51,672 bases of DNA, from positions 1-51,672 of the forward strand of contig JAILAR010000126.1 of the NCBI GenBank assembly GCA_024681515.1, read 5' to 3'. The notes under the pieces were generated by a model that did not search any database, was not told the DNA's origin, and saw nothing but the letters and a program-made list of their open reading frames with translations. Below are positions 1 through 9,381 of this stretch, piece after piece. A program made the translations under genes and the position numbers. The stretch's first letter is position 1. Every line of letters begins with the position of its first letter. The stretch is from Eubacterium sp. (GTDB lineage: Bacteria; Bacillota; Clostridia; Lachnospirales; Lachnospiraceae).

Positions 1-1046
1 ACGTTGTGGTGGGACTTGATCACGGCAGATTTGCCGAGGCCGGATTCGATCACATCAGGATAAATGGTTCCCTGCGCCAGGAAATCCACGGCGCCGATCT
101 TCCTTGCTTCTTCTTCAAATACACGGATAAACTCTTCGCCGATGATATGGCGTTTCCGCTCCGGATCCGTCTCGCCGGCCAGCTTCAGGTAAAACCGCTC
201 CTGTGCATTGACGCGGATGAAATTCAGGTCGTACTGTCCCTTCGGGCCGAAGACCGCCTCCACCTCATCGCCTTCATTTTTACGAAGGAGTCCGTGATCC
301 ACAAAGACACAGGTCAGCTGTTTGCCCACTGCCTTGGACAGCAGGACCGCTGCAACGGAAGAATCCACACCGCCGGACAGAGCGCAGAGCACCTTTCCGG
401 TTCCGATCTTCTCCCGCAGTTCCTGAATGGTGCGTTCCACAAAGGAATCCATCTTCCAGTTTCCGCAGCAGCCGCAGACATTGATCACAAAGTTTCGAAG
501 GATATCCTTTCCGTGCTGGGTATGCTGAACCTCCGGATGGAACTGGGTCGCATACAGCTTTCGCTCCGGATTCTCCATGGCAGCCACGGGGCAGTGCTCC
601 GTCTCCGCCGTGATATGAAAGCCCTCCGGTACCTTTGCGATATAATCCGTGTGGCTCATCCAGGAAGTAAAGATGGACGGGATTCCGCAGAACAGATCCG
701 AATCTGCGGAGGACGGTGTTGTCTCCGTTCTTCCGTACTCACTCACCGGTGCGGTCGCCACCTCTCCGCCCAGAAGATGTGCCATCAGCTGGGAACCGTA
801 GCAGATACCGAGGATCGGGATACCCAGTTCAAAGATCTCCGGCGTATAGGACGGAGACTCTTTCAGATAGACGCTGTTTGGGCCGCCGGTAAAGATGATC
901 CCCTTCGGATTCATTTCCCGGATCTTATCCAGGGAAATGGTATAGGGATGCACTTCGGCATATACGTTGCATTCCCGCACACGGCGTGCGATCAGCTGGT
1001 TGTACTGTCCTCCGAAATCAAGGACAATGATCTTCTCCTGGTTCAT
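1..1046 (-). CDS. guaA: GMP synthase, glutamine-hydrolysing (C-terminal part beyond window)
   Basis: Converts XMP to GMP with glutamine and ATP in the cytoplasm. The reverse-strand translation begins [17 protein letters not shown] and contains the class I amidotransferase nucleophile motif GICYGSQ, the FHPEV histidine region and the PP-loop ALSGGVDSS of the ATP pyrophosphatase domain. It continues to [17 protein letters not shown] and then runs off the left edge, so the dimerisation domain is missing only because the window ends. The ATG at 1046 has a GGAGG ribosome binding site. It lies 60 bp downstream of the S41 protease gene in the same direction. Sequence match to the family is unambiguous. 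Confidence 0.97.
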   Translation of the reverse strand, partial: MNQEKIIVLDFGGQYNQLIARRVRECNVYAEVHPYTISLDKIREMNPKGIIFTGGPNSVYLKESPSYTPEIFELGIPILGICYGSQLMAHLLGGEVATAPVSEYGRTETTPSSADSDLFCGIPSIFTSWMSHTDYIAKVPEGFHITAETEHCPVAAMENPERKLYATQFHPEVQHTQHGKDILRNFVINVCGCCGNWKMDSFVERTIQELREKIGTGKVLCALSGGVDSSVAAVLLSKAVGKQLTCVFVDHGLLRKNEGDEVEAVFGPKGQYDLNFIRVNAQERFYLKLAGETDPERKRHIIGEEFIRVFEEEARKIGAVDFLAQGTIYPDVIESGLGKSAVIKSHHN

Positions 1047-1106
1047 GATACCTCCATTTCAAAACTCTGCCCTATGTCTTACGCTTACGTCCGTGCTCCG
1101 CTCTGT

Positions 1107-2390
1107 TTAATCTTCCGTACTCTCTTCTGTACTGTCCTCCGGTGCGGGCAGCGGATCCATGCCCAGCTCCTCGAGCGCCCTGGTCAGCTGTGGATCTTCA
1201 TTGTGAGGAAGACGGCTCAGCTTCCGAAGCTTTTCGATGGGCAATTCCACTTCCACACCCGGCTCGATCCCCTGCTCGTGAATATCGGAACCCGCCGGCA
1301 GGAAATACTTTGCTATCGTCATCTTGACCGCAGATCCGTCCTCCAGAGGGAAGGTCTGCTGCACGATCCCTTTGCCGTAGGATGTCTCCCCGACCAGGAT
1401 CGCCTTACCGTAATCTCTGAGGACCCCGATGAAGATCTCCGCGGAGCTGGCACTGTTTCCGTTCATCAGCACGGCCATGGGGATATCCACCTCGTGGCCG
1501 TCCCTGGTATAATCCTTGTAGAGGATCTTGCCCTCCTTATCCCGCATTTCCAGGAGAAGGCCGGGTTTCTTCTCATCGCCGCCTTCCGGAACTATATTGT
1601 CCTGAACGAGGTAATCCACCATTTTGATCACCGTGTCCGTATAGCCGCCCGGATTGTTTCGAACATCAAAGATCAGTGCTTTTGCTCCCTGAGAAGTCAG
1701 GGAATCCACTCCTTCCTGAAACTGCGTTGAGGTATTCACATTAAACTCCGTGATCCTGATATATCCGACGCCGTTCTCCATCATCTCATACTCTACACTG
1801 ATGCTTTCGATCTTGCGTCTTGGGACGTCAAATTCCAGGAAATCATCCTCGCCTTCTCTGTACATCTTCAGATGTGCCGTGGTATTCGAGGAACCCCGGA
1901 TCATTTTTACGACCTCATCCAGTTCCATGCCTGTCGTCAGCTCCACGCCGTCGATCTCCACGAAAATGTCCTCCGGCAGAAGGCCCGCTTCTTCCGACGG
2001 GCTTCCGCGCATGGGTTCCACCACATAGACCGCATGGGTATCCATATTCTGCGAAACCGTGCAGCCGATCCCTACATATTCCCCACTGTCCTCTTCCTGT
2101 GTCTGGGCAAATTCCTCCGGAGTATAGTATTTCGCATACTTGTCTCCCAGGCCATAGAGCAGGCCGTCATAATAGTATTCTTCCTGTAATGCAGGATCCG
2201 GATCATAATAAAACTTCTTTTGGATCAGTTCTTCGATCACCTGCGTCTTAGCTCTTGTTTCACCCGAATCCGGATCAAAACTGCTACTGCTGCCCGTGGA
2301 GCTGTCCTTCGAATCAGAGCCGCAGCCTCCTGTCGCAAAAAGCATGGTTCCGGTAAGCAGGTACACAAGTCCTTTTTTCCAGCGTTTCAT
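1107..2390 (-). CDS. S41 family C-terminal processing protease, predicted lipoprotein
   Basis: A CtpA/Prc-like serine protease of 427 residues, expected to act outside the membrane. The N-terminus has a positively charged start, a hydrophobic stretch and a Cys at residue 23 in TGGC, an imperfect lipobox, so it is probably lipid-anchored. A PDZ domain spans about residues 105-190. The catalytic part holds FDVRNNPGG, the NGNSASSAE serine motif near 311-318 and the general-base lysine K340 in SYGKG. A Ser/Asp-rich linker follows the anchor Cys. It is last in the run ftsE-ftsX-M23-S41, which suggests a role in controlling cell-wall hydrolysis. An AAGG-type site precedes the ATG. Confidence 0.92.
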   Translation of the reverse strand: MKRWKKGLVYLLTGTMLFATGGCGSDSKDSSTGSSSSFDPDSGETRAKTQVIEELIQKKFYYDPDPALQEEYYYDGLLYGLGDKYAKYYTPEEFAQTQEEDSGEYVGIGCTVSQNMDTHAVYVVEPMRGSPSEEAGLLPEDIFVEIDGVELTTGMELDEVVKMIRGSSNTTAHLKMYREGEDDFLEFDVPRRKIESISVEYEMMENGVGYIRITEFNVNTSTQFQEGVDSLTSQGAKALIFDVRNNPGGYTDTVIKMVDYLVQDNIVPEGGDEKKPGLLLEMRDKEGKILYKDYTRDGHEVDIPMAVLMNGNSASSAEIFIGVLRDYGKAILVGETSYGKGIVQQTFPLEDGSAVKMTIAKYFLPAGSDIHEQGIEPGVEVELPIEKLRKLSRLPHNEDPQLTRALEELGMDPLPAPEDSTEESTED

Positions 2391-2441
2391 GCAGTCATTC
2401 CTTCCTGTCAGTTAATTGCAAGCTTGCTTATTATATGTTCA

Positions 2442-2463
2442 GGCGGCTGCTGATGCAGCCGCC
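2442..2463 (-). other. strong hairpin between M23 and S41 genes
   Basis: Nine-base arms GGCGGCTGC/GCAGCCGCC enclose a 4-base loop. There is no T-run on either side, so this is more likely an mRNA-stabilising or processing hairpin than a classic terminator. Confidence 0.45.
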
Positions 2464-2485
2464 CGAAATCATCCGTCTATATCTG

Positions 2486-4147
2486 TCAGTACGGAAGCCC
2501 CAGATACGGGCGCGGGTTCACGTACTGTCCGTTCAGCTTCACGCCGAAATGCAGATGCGGCGCGCTGGACACGCCGGTGGATCCGGCATATCCGACAACC
2601 TGACCGGCATTGACGGTATCACCTTTGACTACCGCATACCGGCTCAGATGGTGGTAAATGATGACAAGATCCTGCCCGATATCGATCTTGACCGTATTCC
2701 CACCGCTGCCGTCATATCCTACAAAAGTAACCGTTCCCGATGCCGCGGCCACCAAGGGATCATACATGTTTGCCGCAATATCGATACCCTTGTGGTCCTT
2801 GGACGCTCCCGGGATACCGATATCCCCACGCCAGCCATAGTCCGAAGTGATCCGGGTACTGGAGGGCTGCGGCCATACAAAGATCTCTCCGTTGTAGGGC
2901 GTGATGGGTGTTATGATCGGATCTCTGGAGATGGAAGCCGGGATAACCACACCTGTCTGATCCTGCAGCTGCTTTAACCGGGCCTCCAGCGCTTTCGCCT
3001 GCGCCTCTGCCTCGAGCCGTGCGATCTCATTTGCATCCTGCTGCATCTGAAGCTGCAGCTTTGTCAGCTCCGTCTGCTGCTCATCGATCTGTGCCTGGAA
3101 TGCCAGGATCTCCTTTTCTTTTTCGTTGGAGAGCAGCACCAGCGCTTCCTGCTGATCCTTGTAATAGGTCTGCATTACGCCGTAATCATCCGTCATTACC
3201 TTCAGCATGGCCATCCGGTTCGCCAGACTCTGACGCGCCGTCTGGTAACGTACCAGCAATACGGAATCATACAGGCTGACCTGCTGCACATACTCCGTCC
3301 GGTTCAGGATATCCGCGAAATCAGCTGCATAGAGCAGCGCGTCCAGATAGGAATAGGTTCCGTTCTCGTAGGAATTCTGGATATGCTCCTTCAGCTTCTG
3401 ATACTGCATATCCACATCCTGCTGCGCGAGTTCCAGTTCCGTCTCCAGCTGCAGCAGGGTGGCGTCCACCATCTGCCGGTCCGCTTCCATCTCATCCATC
3501 CGGGTCTGCAGGGAAATGATCTCTTCGTCCATCTGCTGCAGATTTTCGATGAAGGAATTCTGGTTCCGCTTCATGTTGTTGAGAAGGGTACGAACCTCCT
3601 GGGAGGCCATGATATCCTCCGCATATTTTGTACGCAGATTTGCAACCCGTGCGGATTCCAGATAGGCTGTATAAGGAAGCGCGGTAACGGTAGCTGCCTG
3701 CTGGGTATCACTGGTTACCGGTCCGTCCGAAGAAGCCGTCTCGGAGCTTCCCGTCTGATCCTCTGTGGAAGCCTGCGTCGGTTCTTCCGTCTTCTCAGTC
3801 TTCTTTTCCGTGGATTTCTGGGTCTGCTTTTCGGTCTTCTCTGTCTTCTTCTCCGTGGATTCCTGGGTTTTCTTTTCGGTCTTCTCTGTCTTCTTCTCTG
3901 TGGAACCCTCTGTCTGATCACCGGTGTTCTCAGAGTCTTTTTCAGATGTTTTTTCCGAAGCATTCTCCGATGAATCTTCGCCCGTTTCGGACGAATCCTC
4001 CGAGACAACCTCTGACGTATTCGGAGTCTCCGGATCATCCGCATATACATACGCTCCGGAAAGACCAAGGATCAAAAGATAGGTTGTAAAAATACGAATC
4101 TGCTTTTTAAGTTTTCTGTTATTTGTGTTTTTGATGTTTCTTCTCAA
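2486..4147 (-). CDS. murein hydrolase activator: coiled coil plus M23 peptidase domain
   Basis: An EnvC-like protein of about 553 residues. It has a short N-terminal membrane segment (ending near AYVYADD), then a Ser/Glu/Thr/Lys low-complexity stretch built on repeated TEKKTEKTE units, then long coiled coils and a C-terminal LytM/M23 domain. The zinc motifs HKGID and HLHFG are intact, so it could be an active endopeptidase rather than only an activator. The start is set by a near-perfect GGAGGTGATC site just upstream of a TTG codon at 4147; there is no early ATG in frame. It follows ftsX in the same direction. FtsEX-controlled hydrolysis is inferred from this neighbourhood. Confidence 0.9.
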   Translation of the reverse strand: MRRNIKNTNNRKLKKQIRIFTTYLLILGLSGAYVYADDPETPNTSEVVSEDSSETGEDSSENASEKTSEKDSENTGDQTEGSTEKKTEKTEKKTQESTEKKTEKTEKQTQKSTEKKTEKTEEPTQASTEDQTGSSETASSDGPVTSDTQQAATVTALPYTAYLESARVANLRTKYAEDIMASQEVRTLLNNMKRNQNSFIENLQQMDEEIISLQTRMDEMEADRQMVDATLLQLETELELAQQDVDMQYQKLKEHIQNSYENGTYSYLDALLYAADFADILNRTEYVQQVSLYDSVLLVRYQTARQSLANRMAMLKVMTDDYGVMQTYYKDQQEALVLLSNEKEKEILAFQAQIDEQQTELTKLQLQMQQDANEIARLEAEAQAKALEARLKQLQDQTGVVIPASISRDPIITPITPYNGEIFVWPQPSSTRITSDYGWRGDIGIPGASKDHKGIDIAANMYDPLVAAASGTVTFVGYDGSGGNTVKIDIGQDLVIIYHHLSRYAVVKGDTVNAGQVVGYAGSTGVSSAPHLHFGVKLNGQYVNPRPYLGLPY

Positions 4148-4197
4148 CCCGATCACCTCCAATCCGATTTACAGTAAAACTTTTATTCCAAAGCAGC

Positions 4198-5106
4198 TTA
4201 GACTTTCAGATGCTTTCTGGTGGTCAGCCAGCTGCCGAGGAAACCGATGCCGACACCGATTCCGATGGAAGTCGGTGCCAGAACCTGGAACAGGTCTCCT
4301 TCCGGTACGAATTCGAAAATGCTCCGCAGAACGGAGAACCGTCCTACCACATAATCGATGACCGTCTGATACATATAGTAGAGGATCGCCACGGGAATGG
4401 CGGATCCCACCAGACCGATGAGGACACCCTCTACGATGAACGGTGCACGGACAAAGGCATTTGTCGCACCGATCAGTTTCATGATTCGGATCTCTTCCTT
4501 CCGGACCGTGATACCGATGGTGATGGTATTACTGATCAGGAAGATGGATACCAGAAGCAGGATCACGATGATACCGACGGATGCGTAACCGACGAACTTG
4601 TTGATCGCCAGCACGTTATTTGCGGTATATTCCGAACTCTTAACCTTCCGGACACCCTTGATGGAACTTACAAACTGTACAAAATCCGCCTGATACGATA
4701 CATCCTTCAACGTAATGGTAAAGGATGCGGAGTTGGCCAGCGGATTGTCCTGACCGAAGGTCTCTCTGGCCGCCTGCGGATCATCATAGCTGGCTTCCGA
4801 GAACTGTCTCCAGGCCTCTTCTGCAGATATGAAATCCAGCGTTGCCACCTCGTCCCGGGTACGGATCTGTTCCCGGATCATTTCTACCTGATCGTCTGCG
4901 ATCCCTGCATCAAAGAAGACGGAAATGGAGATATTTCCCTCAATCTTCTTGATGGCGGAGCGGAAATTCACGATAACCGCATACAGCACACCGAACAGGA
5001 AGAGGCAGGCCACGATGGTACCGATGGATGCCAGTGAAAAGAGCAGATTTCTGCGGATATTCTTGATACCCTGTCGGAAGGAATAACCGATCGAACTAAT
5101 CCTCAT
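4198..5106 (-). CDS. ftsX: cell division permease FtsX
   Basis: Membrane partner of the FtsE ATPase in the complex that links division to wall hydrolysis. The protein has about 302 residues with the FtsX architecture: a cytoplasmic N-terminus ([12 protein letters not shown]), one membrane segment, an extracellular domain of about 110 residues and three further membrane segments ending in TTRKHLKV. The start is the ATG at 5106, which has a GGGAGGG site. An upstream TTG would add seven residues and is less likely. The ATG overlaps the ftsE stop by 11 bp, implying translational coupling. Confidence 0.95.
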   Translation of the reverse strand: MRISSIGYSFRQGIKNIRRNLLFSLASIGTIVACLFLFGVLYAVIVNFRSAIKKIEGNISISVFFDAGIADDQVEMIREQIRTRDEVATLDFISAEEAWRQFSEASYDDPQAARETFGQDNPLANSASFTITLKDVSYQADFVQFVSSIKGVRKVKSSEYTANNVLAINKFVGYASVGIIVILLLVSIFLISNTITIGITVRKEEIRIMKLIGATNAFVRAPFIVEGVLIGLVGSAIPVAILYYMYQTVIDYVVGRFSVLRSIFEFVPEGDLFQVLAPTSIGIGVGIGFLGSWLTTRKHLKV

Positions 5107-5782
5107 CGATATACCCTCCCTTCTCAACGTCGCTGATGATCACGCCCTTCTTCAGCGTAATGACGCGCTTCTTCATGGCGTTGACGATCTCTTTATTGTG
5201 GGTTACCACAACTACCGTGGTGCCCTTGGCGTTGACGTCTTCCAGGAGGTTCATGACCTCCCAGGTATTCTTGGAGTCCAGATTACCGGTAGGCTCATCC
5301 GCAAGGATGATATCCGGCTTGTTTACAAGTGCGCGGGCGATGGCCACACGCTGCTGCTCACCACCGGACAGCTGCCGGGGGTAGGATTTATACTTGTCCG
5401 CCAGACCAACCATGGTCAGCATGGCCGGTACCTGACGGCGGATGTAACGCGCCGGCGTCTCGATAACGCGCTGCGCGAAGGCTACATTTTCATATACGGT
5501 ACGATCCTTGATCAGACGGAAATTCTGGAACACAAAGCCCAGTTTCCGGCGTACCTTGGGGATCTGTCTTTTCTTAAGTTTGTTGTAGTTGAAACCTGCT
5601 ACCTCGATCTTGCCTTTGGTGGGAACAAGCTCGCGGATCAGCAGCTCCAGCATGGTGGTCTTTCCCGAACCGGAGCTTCCTACGATAAAGACGAACTCGC
5701 CCTTCTCGATATGAAGGCTGATATCCTTCAAAGCCACGGTTCCGGTCGGATACTTCATAGTTACATTTTCAAGTGTGATCAT
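5096..5782 (-). CDS. ftsE: cell division ATP-binding protein FtsE
   Basis: ABC ATPase of 228 residues that works with FtsX. The Walker A motif GSSGSGKT is at 35-42, the signature LSGGEQQ near 139 and Walker [10 protein letters not shown] with the H-loop VVVTH follow. The body ([19 protein letters not shown]) is typical of Gram-positive FtsE. A GGAAGG site precedes the ATG. It is first in the ftsE-ftsX-M23-S41 run and follows the cdaR-like gene by 105 bp; that gap contains a dyad at 5825-5849 without a T-run. Confidence 0.96.
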   Translation of the reverse strand: MITLENVTMKYPTGTVALKDISLHIEKGEFVFIVGSSGSGKTTMLELLIRELVPTKGKIEVAGFNYNKLKKRQIPKVRRKLGFVFQNFRLIKDRTVYENVAFAQRVIETPARYIRRQVPAMLTMVGLADKYKSYPRQLSGGEQQRVAIARALVNKPDIILADEPTGNLDSKNTWEVMNLLEDVNAKGTTVVVVTHNKEIVNAMKKRVITLKKGVIISDVEKGGYIDED

Positions 5783-5887
5783 GTTGCAGTCCTTCCGATT
5801 TTATTACCGTTTTGTTTCTATGTTAACTGACAGCCACAGGCCGTCAGTTATGATACGGATCCGCCGTCGGTTCTTATGGCGTCTGCC

Positions 5888-6979
5888 TTAAAACTCCAGC
5901 GTCTCCATATATTTCATATACTTCACGACCATGAGAGCGATCTTGAAGGTGATGGCATCTTCGAACACACGAAGATCCAGGCCGGTTGCCTTCTGGATCT
6001 TGTCCAGACGGTAAACCAGTGTGTTTCGATGGATATAGAGCTGGCGGGAGGTCTCGGACACATTCAGGCTGTTCTCGAAGAATTTGTTGATGGTCGCAAG
6101 CGTCTCATCATCAAACTCATCCGGAGACTTACCGTCGAAGATCTCCTTGATAAACATCCGGCAGAGCGGGATCGGCAGCTGGTAAATGAGCCGTCCGATG
6201 CCCAGATTGTTGTAGGCGATGATATTCTTGTCGCTGTAGAAGATCTTGCCAACATCCAGAGCCATCTTCGCTTCCTTGTAGGAACGGGATACTTCCTTGA
6301 TCTCATTGACCGTTGTACCGAAGGCTACATGTACGCTGGACATCGCCTCGGTATTCAGCATATCCACGATGGTCTTGGCGATCCTGGACAGTTCCTCGAA
6401 GGTTTCCGTCGGCTTCACTTCCTTCACCAGGATGATGTTCTTCTCATCCACTGCGGTGATGAAATCCTTTGTCTTGGTTGCAAAAAGATTCCGCACGGTC
6501 TCCAGCGCATTGTTGTCCTTCTCCGTCTTCGTCTCAATGATAAATACCACGCGCTTCACATCCGTATCGATATGCAGCTTCTTCGCGCGGTTATAGATAT
6601 CCACCAGAAGGAGATTGTCCAGCAGCAGGTTCTTGATAAAGTTGTCCTTATCGAACCGCTCCTTATAGGCTACCAGAAGATTCTGGATATGAAATGCAGC
6701 CATCTTTCCGACCATGAAGGTACTGTCATTCTCACCCTTTGCCATGATCACATATTCCAGCTGCTTATCATCCTTTACCTTGAAGAACTGATTGCCCAGC
6801 ATAGCCTGGCTTTCTGCCGGCGATTCCGCGAATCCCGCTACCGCATCTTCGAAGCCGTCCACCGAACCATCAATGGTTTTCGCAAGGATCCTTCCTTCCA
6901 CGTCCATAACCACGAGATCCACTTTTGTGATCGTCCGGATCCCCTCGATGGTATCCTGCAGAATCTGATTTGATATCAT
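5888..6979 (-). CDS. CdaR/PucR-type transcriptional regulator
   Basis: About 363 residues. The N-terminus (SNQILQDTIEGIRTITKVDLVVMD) resembles the sugar-diacid-recognition domain of CdaR. The middle is a PucR/CdaR GGDEF-like region. The C-terminus has the PucR helix-turn-helix: LNVSETSRQLYIHRNTLVYR followed by LDKIQKATGLDLR. The ATG at 6979 has an AGGAGA site and is preferred over an upstream in-frame start. The effector is not visible from sequence. It sits upstream of ftsE and downstream of msmX, and could regulate carbohydrate use; that is inference. Confidence 0.85.
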   Translation of the reverse strand: MISNQILQDTIEGIRTITKVDLVVMDVEGRILAKTIDGSVDGFEDAVAGFAESPAESQAMLGNQFFKVKDDKQLEYVIMAKGENDSTFMVGKMAAFHIQNLLVAYKERFDKDNFIKNLLLDNLLLVDIYNRAKKLHIDTDVKRVVFIIETKTEKDNNALETVRNLFATKTKDFITAVDEKNIILVKEVKPTETFEELSRIAKTIVDMLNTEAMSSVHVAFGTTVNEIKEVSRSYKEAKMALDVGKIFYSDKNIIAYNNLGIGRLIYQLPIPLCRMFIKEIFDGKSPDEFDDETLATINKFFENSLNVSETSRQLYIHRNTLVYRLDKIQKATGLDLRVFEDAITFKIALMVVKYMKYMETLEF

Positions 6980-7111
6980 GTGTCTTCTCCTTTTTTGTTT
7001 TTTTATCCGAATTTTGTGATCCGGATCTTCCCACATTATGTAACCCCGGTATACATCACGGTGCCATACTTCCTCTACACTATCCGTACTATTTTAACAG
7101 AAAATGCCACG

Positions 7112-7150
7112 AAAAAAAAGAGGGAATCCGGCTTTTTCCCGGATTCCCTC
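7112..7150 (-). terminator. rho-independent terminator after msmX
   Basis: Twelve-base arms (7120-7131 and 7139-7150, GAGGGAATCCGG) with a 7-base loop, followed on the minus strand by eight T residues (7119-7112). It lies just downstream of the sugar-ABC ATPase gene and makes that gene a single transcription unit. Confidence 0.92.
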
Positions 7151-7183
7151 GGAAGAATTCATAAAAGATTAACAAATAATTGA

Positions 7184-8296
7184 CTAGTTTGCGATGATCT
7201 GCTCTGTCTCTTTGTCGAAGATGTGGATCTTGGACAGGTCGAATGCGAACTGTACGGTGTCGCCCGGACGAGCGGTTGTACGTGCATTTACTCGAGCTGT
7301 GATATCGAACTGATCGATGGAGAAGTACAGATATACTTCAGCACCAAGCATTTCGTAGATATTGATCCGTGCATCGATGACAGACTCCGGAGAGGACTCG
7401 ATGAACAGCTGCTCGTCGTGGATGTCCTCCGGACGGATACCAAGAACAACGTCCTTGTCGATGAAACCACCGGCAATCAGCTTGTTGGCCTTTACTTCCG
7501 GAACCTTGATGGAGTGAGAACCGAACATCAGGAGCACGTCTGCACCGGACTTTACAACCTTGCAGTCAATGAAGTTCATCGGCGGCATACCCATGAAACC
7601 TGCAACGAACAGGTTTGTCGGATGATCGTACAGATTCTGCGGAGTATCAACCTGCTGGATGATACCGTCCTTCATAACGACGATACGGGTACCAAGTGTC
7701 ATAGCCTCGGTCTGGTCATGTGTTACGTAGATGATCGTGGTCTGCAGTCTCTGATGCAGCTTGGAGATCTCGACACGCATCTGAACACGGAGCTTAGCAT
7801 CCAGGTTGGAAAGAGGCTCGTCCATCAGGAATACCTTCGGCTCACGGACGATAGCACGACCCATGGCAACACGCTGTCTCTGACCACCGGACAGAGCCTT
7901 CGGCTTACGATCCAGAAGGTGCTCGATCTCAAGGATTTTAGCTGCCTCATGTACGGACTTGTCGATCTTCTCCTTGGAAACCTTGCGGAGTTTCAGACCG
8001 AATGCCATATTGTCATAAACGGACATGTGCGGATACAGAGCGTAGTTCTGGAATACCATGGCGATATCTCTGTCCTTCGGCTCTACTGCGTTCACCAGCT
8101 TGTCGCCGATCCACAGCTCACCGGAGCTGATGTCCTCAAGACCTGCGATCATACGCAGAGTTGTGGACTTACCACATCCGGAAGGTCCAACGAAGATGAT
8201 GAACTCCTTATCTGCGATCTCCAGATTGAAGTCCTTTACAGCGTTGAAGCCGTTCGGATAGATCTTGTAAATGTTTTTGAGTGATAAACTAGCCAT
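7184..8296 (-). CDS. msmX: sugar ABC transporter ATP-binding protein, MsmX/UgpC family
   Basis: A 370-residue ATPase that powers carbohydrate ABC importers. Walker A GPSGCGKST is near 37-45, then the Q-loop MVFQNYALYPHMSV, signature LSGGQRQRVAMGRA and Walker B VFLMDEPLSNLDAKLR. A C-terminal TOBE/OB regulatory domain follows from about 235. No permease or binding protein is adjacent, and the gene has its own terminator. That is the usual arrangement for MsmX, a shared ATPase serving several sugar importers encoded elsewhere. Codon use is that of a highly expressed gene, rich in preferred codons compared with its neighbours. Confidence 0.93.
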   Translation of the reverse strand: MASLSLKNIYKIYPNGFNAVKDFNLEIADKEFIIFVGPSGCGKSTTLRMIAGLEDISSGELWIGDKLVNAVEPKDRDIAMVFQNYALYPHMSVYDNMAFGLKLRKVSKEKIDKSVHEAAKILEIEHLLDRKPKALSGGQRQRVAMGRAIVREPKVFLMDEPLSNLDAKLRVQMRVEISKLHQRLQTTIIYVTHDQTEAMTLGTRIVVMKDGIIQQVDTPQNLYDHPTNLFVAGFMGMPPMNFIDCKVVKSGADVLLMFGSHSIKVPEVKANKLIAGGFIDKDVVLGIRPEDIHDEQLFIESSPESVIDARINIYEMLGAEVYLYFSIDQFDITARVNARTTARPGDTVQFAFDLSKIHIFDKETEQIIAN

Positions 8297-8624
8297 CTCT
8301 TGCTTCCTCCTAAAAAAATGATATATTGAGATATGGTCTGTTTGCGTATTTAAGGTTTACACCGCTACTAATATAATCTTTTTATGTCTATTAAACTATA
8401 TGTGAAATGCATAAATAACTTGAAATTCTTTTGTCAAACTTGCACACCGCCTTGTAAAACATCATCACTTTTTACAAAAACAGGCAGGCGCTTTTCTGAA
8501 AAGCGCCTGTCTTTTGTGAATTATTCCTCAAATATACCGGCTTCCCGAAAATCACTGCAAACCTACTGAAAAGCATATGCAAATCTTGTACAACCTGCCG
8601 AGATTTTTGGTACTTATGCTATAT
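8297..8624. other. intergenic region with msmX promoter area
   Basis: AT-rich stretch without a coding gene. On the minus strand TTGACA lies at 8437-8432, with a weak -10 candidate TATGCA at 8413-8408 (18-bp spacer). That would leave a leader of about 100 nt before msmX. The terminator of the upstream gene sits at 8485-8509. Between 8510 and 8624 nothing recognisable was seen. Confidence 0.4.
8485..8509 (-). terminator. terminator after LytR_C gene
   Basis: Perfect 11-base arms CAGGCGCTTTT/AAAAGCGCCTG with a 3-base loop, followed on the minus strand by CCTGTTTTTG. Confidence 0.85.
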
Positions 8625-9158
8625 TTACGGTCCCGCCACAAGAATATCTTTATTTCCGATGACTATGAGCACATCGTGGGCGGAGATCACCACGTCCGTC
8701 TCCTCTTCCTTCATCATATCCGTCTCAATGGTGGCACCCGGGAACAGGGAGATCAGTTCCTCTCCCTTTTTATTCTGAGAGAAATACAGTTTCGAACTAT
8801 CCGTCACGCCCTTGTAGTTTCCGGCATCCACCGCCGTGTAACCCATGCCTTCCAGCTTTTCCTTCCAGGCACCTGCCACACCGCCGATCTCCGTGCCGTT
8901 GAGAACGGCGATCTTGATCCCATAATCAGCTACGATCTGCTCAGTGGTTGCTTCGGTCTTCTCTGCCGTGAGCAGTTCATCCGTCTGGTTCTCGGTCTGT
9001 ACCGTGGTATCCGCCTCTGCCTTCTTCAGGCTTTTCCCGTGGATCAGGGACCGAACCAGTGCAAATGCAAGGCAAACGATCACGATCACCAGTATTACGA
9101 CCACTGCCCGAAGAAACATTGAAAAAAACAGCCCTGTGGCGCTCTGCTTTTTCTTCAT
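8625..9158 (-). CDS. membrane-anchored LytR C-terminal-domain protein
   Basis: 177 residues. One N-terminal membrane segment (about 11-36) is followed by a Thr/Glu-rich linker and a C-terminal LytR_C-type domain beginning KIAVLNGTEIGGVAGAW and ending VLIVIGNKDIL. This domain is often found attached to LytR-CpsA-Psr wall ligases but occurs here alone, without a catalytic domain. The protein probably faces outside the membrane. It is monocistronic, with its own promoter (9207-9235) and terminator (8485-8509). The ATG has a GAGGGGG site. Confidence 0.8.
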   Translation of the reverse strand: MKKKQSATGLFFSMFLRAVVVILVIVIVCLAFALVRSLIHGKSLKKAEADTTVQTENQTDELLTAEKTEATTEQIVADYGIKIAVLNGTEIGGVAGAWKEKLEGMGYTAVDAGNYKGVTDSSKLYFSQNKKGEELISLFPGATIETDMMKEEETDVVISAHDVLIVIGNKDILVAGP

Positions 9159-9206
9159 TTCAGAACCCCCTCATCTGATAGATGATTCAAAAATACCTTC
9201 CTCACA

Positions 9207-9235
9207 CAGTATAGCAAATCCACAAAAGGATTGCA
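9207..9235 (-). promoter_or_regulatory. sigma-A-type promoter of LytR_C gene
   Basis: Minus strand: -35 TTGCAA (9235-9230), 17-bp spacer, extended -10 TGCTATACT (hexamer 9212-9207). The start codon is about 50 bp downstream. Confidence 0.8.
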
Positions 9236-9336
9236 ACGAATCCCGAAACAAAAACGCAGAAAATTGACATAAAATCCGAAGTAAAAAAGCCTCCCCCTCA
9301 TCTTCTTTAAATCCTTAATATATGGTAAAATGATGA

Positions 9337-9342
9337 TATAAT
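9337..9342 (+). promoter_or_regulatory. -10 element of dehydrogenase gene
   Basis: A perfect TATAAT at 9337-9342 with a poor -35 (TTAATA-like, 16-bp spacer). Transcription would start near 9349, which supports the start codon at 9382 rather than the upstream in-frame ATGs. Confidence 0.5.
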
Positions 9343-9381
9343 ATTCACATGATGATCCATATGACAAGAAAGGCAGATGCC

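Noticed and set aside
8297-8624. Riboswitch or catabolite site before msmX
   Set aside because: No cre-like consensus or recognisable aptamer; only a weak promoter could be proposed.
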